DNA of 64,000 nucleotides from an uncultured Phascolarctobacterium sp. (GTDB lineage Bacteria; Bacillota; Negativicutes; Acidaminococcales; Acidaminococcaceae). The notes beneath the pieces were generated by a model that worked only from the letters and a program-made list of their open reading frames with translations, was not told where the DNA came from and searched no databases. Within the stretch, counting starts at the first letter, position 1. Each line of letters begins with the position of its first letter. Shown here in pieces: positions 60,779 through 64,000 of the stretch. The stretch is taken from positions 1-64,000 of the forward strand of contig UQXH01000003.1 of assembly GCA_900545025.1 (NCBI GenBank), read 5' to 3'. The position numbers were made by a program, and so were the translations under genes.

Positions 60779-61303
60779 CTATTTGCTGGGTTTCGGGGCA
60801 ACAATCATAATCATATTCTTGCCTTCCAATTTAGGCATTCTTTCAACAACTGCAGTTTCTTTCAGCTGCTGTGCCATCTTGTTTAATAAAACTTCGCCAA
60901 GTTCAGGGTGAGACAGCTCGCGTCCGCGGAACATGATAGTAACTTTAACTTTGTCGCCGTCTTCCAGAAAACGCACTGCATTTTTGAACTTAACATTGAA
61001 GTCATGGTCTTCAATACCAGGGCGCAATTTAACTTCTTTAATATCGAAAGTCTTTTGCTTCTTACGGGCTTCTTTTTCACGTTTTTGCTGCTCGTAACGA
61101 TACTTGCCGTAATCCATAATCCTGCACACGGGCGGTTTCGCTGTCGGCGCAATCTCTACTAAATCCAGATGACTTTCTGCTGCAATCTTAAGAGCATCTC
61201 TGCTGGACATAATACCAAGCTGTTCGCCCCCGGCTGCAATAACACGCACTTCACGTGCACGAATTTCTTCATTGATACGCAAGTTTTCTTTTCCTATGAC
61301 CAT
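60779..61303 (-). CDS. infC: Translation initiation factor IF-3
   Basis: A 174-residue (or 172) two-domain factor: NEEIRAREVRVIAAGGEQLGI in the N domain, a lysine-rich linker helix (about 75-90), and a C domain with RPGIEDHDFNVK and KVTIMFRGRELSHPELG. It blocks early 50S joining and checks the start codon. The ATG at 61303 is only 3 bases from GGAGG; the in-frame ATA two codons on (61297-61295) has the normal 9-base spacing. Since infC of E. coli and Bacillus begins with rare AUU, the ATA may be the real, autoregulated start. Confidence 0.97.
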   Translation of the reverse strand: MVIGKENLRINEEIRAREVRVIAAGGEQLGIMSSRDALKIAAESHLDLVEIAPTAKPPVCRIMDYGKYRYEQQKREKEARKKQKTFDIKEVKLRPGIEDHDFNVKFKNAVRFLEDGDKVKVTIMFRGRELSHPELGEVLLNKMAQQLKETAVVERMPKLEGKNMIMIVAPKPSK

Positions 61304-61415
61304 TCACCTCCAAAATACAAAAAGCGGGCAGATTAAATCCACCCGCAGAAAATCATATCCAACCCTGTCGAGCTTATGCTGCAAGGTGAGAAGCGAGCGG
61401 CTTCTTCTTTGTTAC
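61304..61415 (-). promoter_or_regulatory. infC leader, L20-type attenuator
   Basis: About 112 nt precede infC. On the minus strand an upstream part holds the GCCGCTCGCTTCTCACC element seen in Firmicute infC leaders, followed by a terminator with a GCGGG/CCCGC stem (61346-61324) and TTTTTG. Ribosomal protein L20 is known to bind such leaders and favour termination. I infer the same here from layout. Confidence 0.75.
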
Positions 61416-61421
61416 TTGAAT

Positions 61422-61450
61422 ATGATATCACACTGTTACATATGTGTCAA
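61422..61450 (-). promoter_or_regulatory. Promoter of infC-rpmI-rplT
   Basis: Minus strand TTGACA (61450-61445), 17-bp spacer, TATCAT (61427-61422); start near 61415. Confidence 0.82.
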
Positions 61451-61453
61451 CTA

Positions 61454-61939
61454 TTATTTTCTTGCGCCTAATTGACCATCGATAGCAAACAAGCCGGCAA
61501 TCTGGTCGCCTACCATTTGCAGTTTTGCTACGATTTCATCTGCACTTGCTTCCTCTTCTACCTGTTCATCAATGAACCAGCGCAGGCAGTTTTGTGCCGG
61601 ATAGTCGTTTTCTTCTACTGCAGCCGCATACATATTATTGATGCGGGAAGTTACATATTTTTCATGTTCCAGTACTTTTTGGAACAGTTCCAGCGGAGTG
61701 CCGTAATCAGCAGCCGGAGCGTCGATAACCAGCATGGTCGGTTTGTCGCCTCTGTCCTGCATAAATTTTACAAGCTTCAGAGCATGTTCACGTTCTTCTT
61801 CATATTGCAGATACAGCCAGTGTGCCATACCTTTAAAATTTTTAGCTTCCATATCCAGGCTCATTTGCAGATACATGTATGCAGAATAGAATTCAGCCTG
61901 TACCTGTTCGTTAAATAAATTATACATCTTTGCGTTCAT
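61454..61939 (-). CDS. ftn: Ferritin
   Basis: A 161-residue four-helix iron-storage protein. Ferroxidase ligands are visible: Glu16 in VQAEFYSAYMYL and Glu49/His52 in YEEEREHALK, with Glu on helices C and D (EHEKYVTSRI, DEQVEEEA). It is a heme-free Ftn type, since no bacterioferritin Met at the usual heme site is seen. AAGGAGG precedes ATG 61939. It stores iron and limits Fenton chemistry. It stands alone between the porin and infC. Confidence 0.95.
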   Translation of the reverse strand: MNAKMYNLFNEQVQAEFYSAYMYLQMSLDMEAKNFKGMAHWLYLQYEEEREHALKLVKFMQDRGDKPTMLVIDAPAADYGTPLELFQKVLEHEKYVTSRINNMYAAAVEENDYPAQNCLRWFIDEQVEEEASADEIVAKLQMVGDQIAGLFAIDGQLGARK

Positions 61940-61995
61940 GATTTTTCCTCCTTAAATTATAACTTAATAAAAACAGTACTTCTTTAGCTGAACTT

Positions 61996-62024
61996 AGTAT
62001 AGCATATTATACGTATTTAATCAA
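61996..62024 (-). promoter_or_regulatory. Ferritin promoter
   Basis: Minus strand TTGATT, 17-bp spacer, TATACT. Confidence 0.7.
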
Positions 62025-62072
62025 TAATAATTATCCATTTTTAATTATTATTTTTTTATTTTGGATAAAAAA

Positions 62073-62098
62073 AAAGGGACAGCATACGCTGTCCCTTT
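62073..62098 (-). terminator. Terminator of the SLH porin gene
   Basis: A perfect 11-bp stem, AAAGGGACAGC with GCTGTCCCTTT, loop ATAC, and a run of T on the minus strand. Confidence 0.9.
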
Positions 62099-62132
62099 AA
62101 TGTTTGTTTTAAGTTGTTTACTAATCGTAAGA

Positions 62133-63344
62133 TTAGAAAGTGAATACGAGTTGAGACCAGATGGTTTCTGCATCATGGCTGCCTTCTTTAGATTCGAGGT
62201 CATACCATTCAATCTGACCAACAATATTTTTAGCAAAGGTGTAATTAGCGAAAATGCTGTAACCTTTAAAACCTTCGTTATCTCTCATAATGGTATCATC
62301 GGCCAAACCGTTCATAGTATGATCAATGTAAGTAGATGCTCCTTGATCATAGTATTTAGCAACTAAGCCCCAAGAACCAACTTGAGAAGCTTTCGCACCT
62401 TTATAGGAAGCAGTAATTACATAACCGTCGTCATCGCCATTATAGCCATCACGATCGCCATTCAGATACATAGCACCTAATTTAACATTTTTATCAAATG
62501 CGTAATCTGCACTTACTGCCCAAATATCATTATCAACATCCGGAGTTCCATAAACATCACTGAAATCATAGTAACCAGCCATCAAACCAAGTTTGCTCAG
62601 TTTGCCGCTTAATTCTGCATAATAAGTTTCATCTGCATTGTATGCAGAACCTGCTGCTTTTTGTTGATGAGCCTGACCATAACCAGCTACCAGTTTTACA
62701 TCTTTGCCATAGGAAGCTTGGATGCCATCAAAACGATTATCATATACGTTCTTATCGCCTAATTGCAGGTTGTAACGACCAGCCTGTACTTTAACGCCAC
62801 CAAGCTTACCATTTACATAAGCACGTTGGAAATTAGTATCTTCATCGCCATTATCAGTATCAAAATATTGCTCATTTTGAATCATGCCAGTATATGTCCA
62901 GTCATCATTTACCTGACCAGTTACCCAGATACGGGAACGCAGAGTATTTTCGATGCCGTTTTTCTTAAAACCTTTTGCATCATGATCTGCATAATGATAA
63001 CGAACTTCACCGGTAATCTTTACATTGTCAGCTTTCTTTTCCAGGTTAGCTACGCGAACACCGAGGGTATCCAGTTCATCAGCAAATTCTGCTGCCAGTT
63101 TGTCTACGTCAGCGCCTTTTGCCATTGCTTTTGCTACGATTTGTGCCATTTCATAGCGGGTCATCAGTTTGTCTCCGCCATAAGTGCCGTCAGGATAACC
63201 GTCAACTACGCCAGCAGCAACCAGTTTGTTTACGCTGTCATATGCCCAGTGACCAGCCGGTACGTCAGAGAACGGATTTGCAGCGTATGCGGATGCAGTT
63301 ACGCCCAAAGCCATTGCCATTGCGAGAACTAAAGATTTTTTCAT
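62133..63344 (-). CDS. Outer-membrane porin with N-terminal SLH domain (OmpM-like)
   Basis: A 403-residue outer-membrane protein. Signal peptide MKKSLVLAMAMALGVTASAYA (21) then an SLH domain (about 22-80: NPFSDVPAGHWAYDSVNKLVAAGVVDGYPDGTYGGDK in family order), a short coiled coil (about 85-105), and a beta-barrel (about 110-403) ending in QLVFTF with the terminal Phe. In Negativicutes the SLH part binds polyaminated peptidoglycan and tethers the outer membrane, while the barrel lets solutes pass. AAAGGAGGAG precedes ATG 63344. A 225-nt leader and a G8-tract promoter precede it. Confidence 0.94.
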   Translation of the reverse strand: MKKSLVLAMAMALGVTASAYAANPFSDVPAGHWAYDSVNKLVAAGVVDGYPDGTYGGDKLMTRYEMAQIVAKAMAKGADVDKLAAEFADELDTLGVRVANLEKKADNVKITGEVRYHYADHDAKGFKKNGIENTLRSRIWVTGQVNDDWTYTGMIQNEQYFDTDNGDEDTNFQRAYVNGKLGGVKVQAGRYNLQLGDKNVYDNRFDGIQASYGKDVKLVAGYGQAHQQKAAGSAYNADETYYAELSGKLSKLGLMAGYYDFSDVYGTPDVDNDIWAVSADYAFDKNVKLGAMYLNGDRDGYNGDDDGYVITASYKGAKASQVGSWGLVAKYYDQGASTYIDHTMNGLADDTIMRDNEGFKGYSIFANYTFAKNIVGQIEWYDLESKEGSHDAETIWSQLVFTF

Positions 63345-63569
63345 GTCTGTCTCCTCCTTTAGGAAAACATTTTATATTTTATAAAACGCCGGAGGTTTTC
63401 TGCCTTCTTTCCCGCAAGAGTTGCCTTGTTTCCTCTGCCTGTTTGCGGCTTTCTTCCTGCCTGCGCCTTATAACATAGGCAAGATAAAAAGCAGGCTCAG
63501 CTGCGGTACTCGCAATAACGCAGATCCAAGAGGAGGGGCATTGACGGGCCCTTTTCCTGCCTTTTATCT
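63345..63569 (-). other. Long 5' leader of the SLH porin mRNA
   Basis: About 225 nt with no coding frame. On the minus strand AGGCAG occurs four times (63562-63557, 63462-63457, 63440-63435, 63405-63400) in a purine-rich background. A CCTCC at 63395-63391 could pair with the GGAGG of the ribosome site at 63357-63353, and CTCCTC farther up could do the same. No known riboswitch class is recognised. Confidence 0.55.
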
Positions 63570-63575
63570 ACAGCT

Positions 63576-63604
63576 ATTATAGCACCTTCGCCCCCCCCTG
63601 ACAA
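63576..63604 (-). promoter_or_regulatory. SLH porin promoter with G8 tract in the spacer
   Basis: Minus strand TTGTCA (63604-63599), 17-bp spacer, TATAAT (63581-63576). The first eight spacer bases are all G. Confidence 0.8.
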
Positions 63605-63748
63605 GACTTTACTATGAACTTTTTCTTTACTCTCTCGCAAGCTGCTACCTGACTGCCGCTGCAGCAAACTTTTTCTTTAACTCGCACTGCTGTTACAAAC
63701 TCTTACTTTTACTAAAATGCAAATAGAATCCTTCATATAATGACAAAA

Positions 63749-63773
63749 AGCCCGCTGCATTATGCAGCGGGCT
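63749..63773 (-). terminator. Terminator of thrS
   Basis: A perfect 11-bp stem, AGCCCGCTGCA with TGCAGCGGGCT, loop TTA, then TTTTTG on the minus strand. The stretch 63605-63748 shows nothing else. Confidence 0.88.
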
Positions 63774-63791
63774 CTGTAAATTTTTCTTTTA

Positions 63792-64000
63792 TTATTTTTT
63801 CTCAGCGATTTCTTGCTGCAGCATAGCAATAAAGTCAGCCTGTTTCATAGCGCCGATGTCGCCTTCACCTCGGCGGCGTACATTTACAGTGCCTTCTTCC
63901 ACTTCCTTGTCGCCGACAACGAGGGTATAAGGAACTTTTTGTACCTGCGCTTCACGAATCTTGTAGCCCAGTTTTTCATTGCGGTCATCCAGATGCACGC
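63792..64000 (-). CDS. thrS: Threonine--tRNA ligase, C-terminal end (cut by window edge)
   Basis: Only the last 69 codons or so are here. LDDRNEKLGYKIREAQVQKVPYTLVVGDKEVEEGTVNVRRRGEGDIG, read in order, is the anticodon-binding domain of ThrRS. The stop is at 63792. In many Firmicutes thrS leads straight into infC-rpmI-rplT; here ferritin and the SLH porin lie between. Confidence 0.95.
   Translation of the reverse strand, partial: VHLDDRNEKLGYKIREAQVQKVPYTLVVGDKEVEEGTVNVRRRGEGDIGAMKQADFIAMLQQEIAEKK

Noticed and set aside
1..64000. tRNA, rRNA, transposase, integrase, CRISPR or toxin-antitoxin loci
   Set aside because: None found by reading; the XRE genes are not paired with a toxin-like gene.

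Overview
The window looks like the chromosome of a Negativicute, a Firmicute with an outer membrane. Gene content and order are Firmicute: hrcA-grpE-dnaK-dnaJ behind a CIRCE element, a division and cell wall cluster with DUF881 and sbp genes, infC-rpmI-rplT, a T-box ahead of pheST, and low-GC sigma-A promoters. It also carries two type V autotransporters and a porin with an N-terminal SLH domain, which need an outer membrane. A member of the Acidaminococcaceae such as Phascolarctobacterium is plausible, but I cannot fix the genus from sequence alone.

Layout: 1-2.3 kb holds the 5' end of a DASS-type carrier, a Crp/Fnr regulator, a likely small RNA and ogt. 2.3-8.3 kb is the heat-shock operon plus hemW. 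8.6-16.3 kb is an accessory island between hemW and lepA: two XRE regulators, two large autotransporters and a perfectly duplicated 209-bp promoter segment. 16.4-22.7 kb has lepA, a universal stress protein, a MarR-controlled efflux pair, a nitroreductase and rpsT. 22.7-37.1 kb is nrdR plus the division/murein cluster from mraZ to ftsZ, all on the minus strand; it lacks ftsI, ftsW, murB and ftsA. 37.2-52.5 kb is mixed metabolism, repair, envelope and transport. 52.5-61.4 kb has pheST with its T-box, an rRNA methyltransferase, Ktr potassium uptake, an AEC carrier and infC-rpmI-rplT. 61.4-64 kb has ferritin, the SLH porin and the 3' end of thrS.

The most interesting signals are regulatory. (1) Three promoters, two in front of the XRE/autotransporter cassettes and one in front of the SLH porin, have an uninterrupted G7 or G8 tract between the -35 and -10 boxes, as expected for phase-variable surface proteins. 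(2) Three near-identical palindromes TGTTGC-N4-GCAACA surround the Crp/Fnr gene. One sits about 41 bp upstream of the predicted start of a roughly 98-nt transcript that ends in a strong terminator, which suggests an Fnr-type-controlled small RNA. (3) Matching operators can be read for HrcA (CIRCE), MraZ (three TGGWG boxes 10 bp apart), MarR (two 20-bp dyads) and MerR (19-bp spacer promoter).

No tRNA, rRNA, CRISPR array, transposase or prophage gene was seen.
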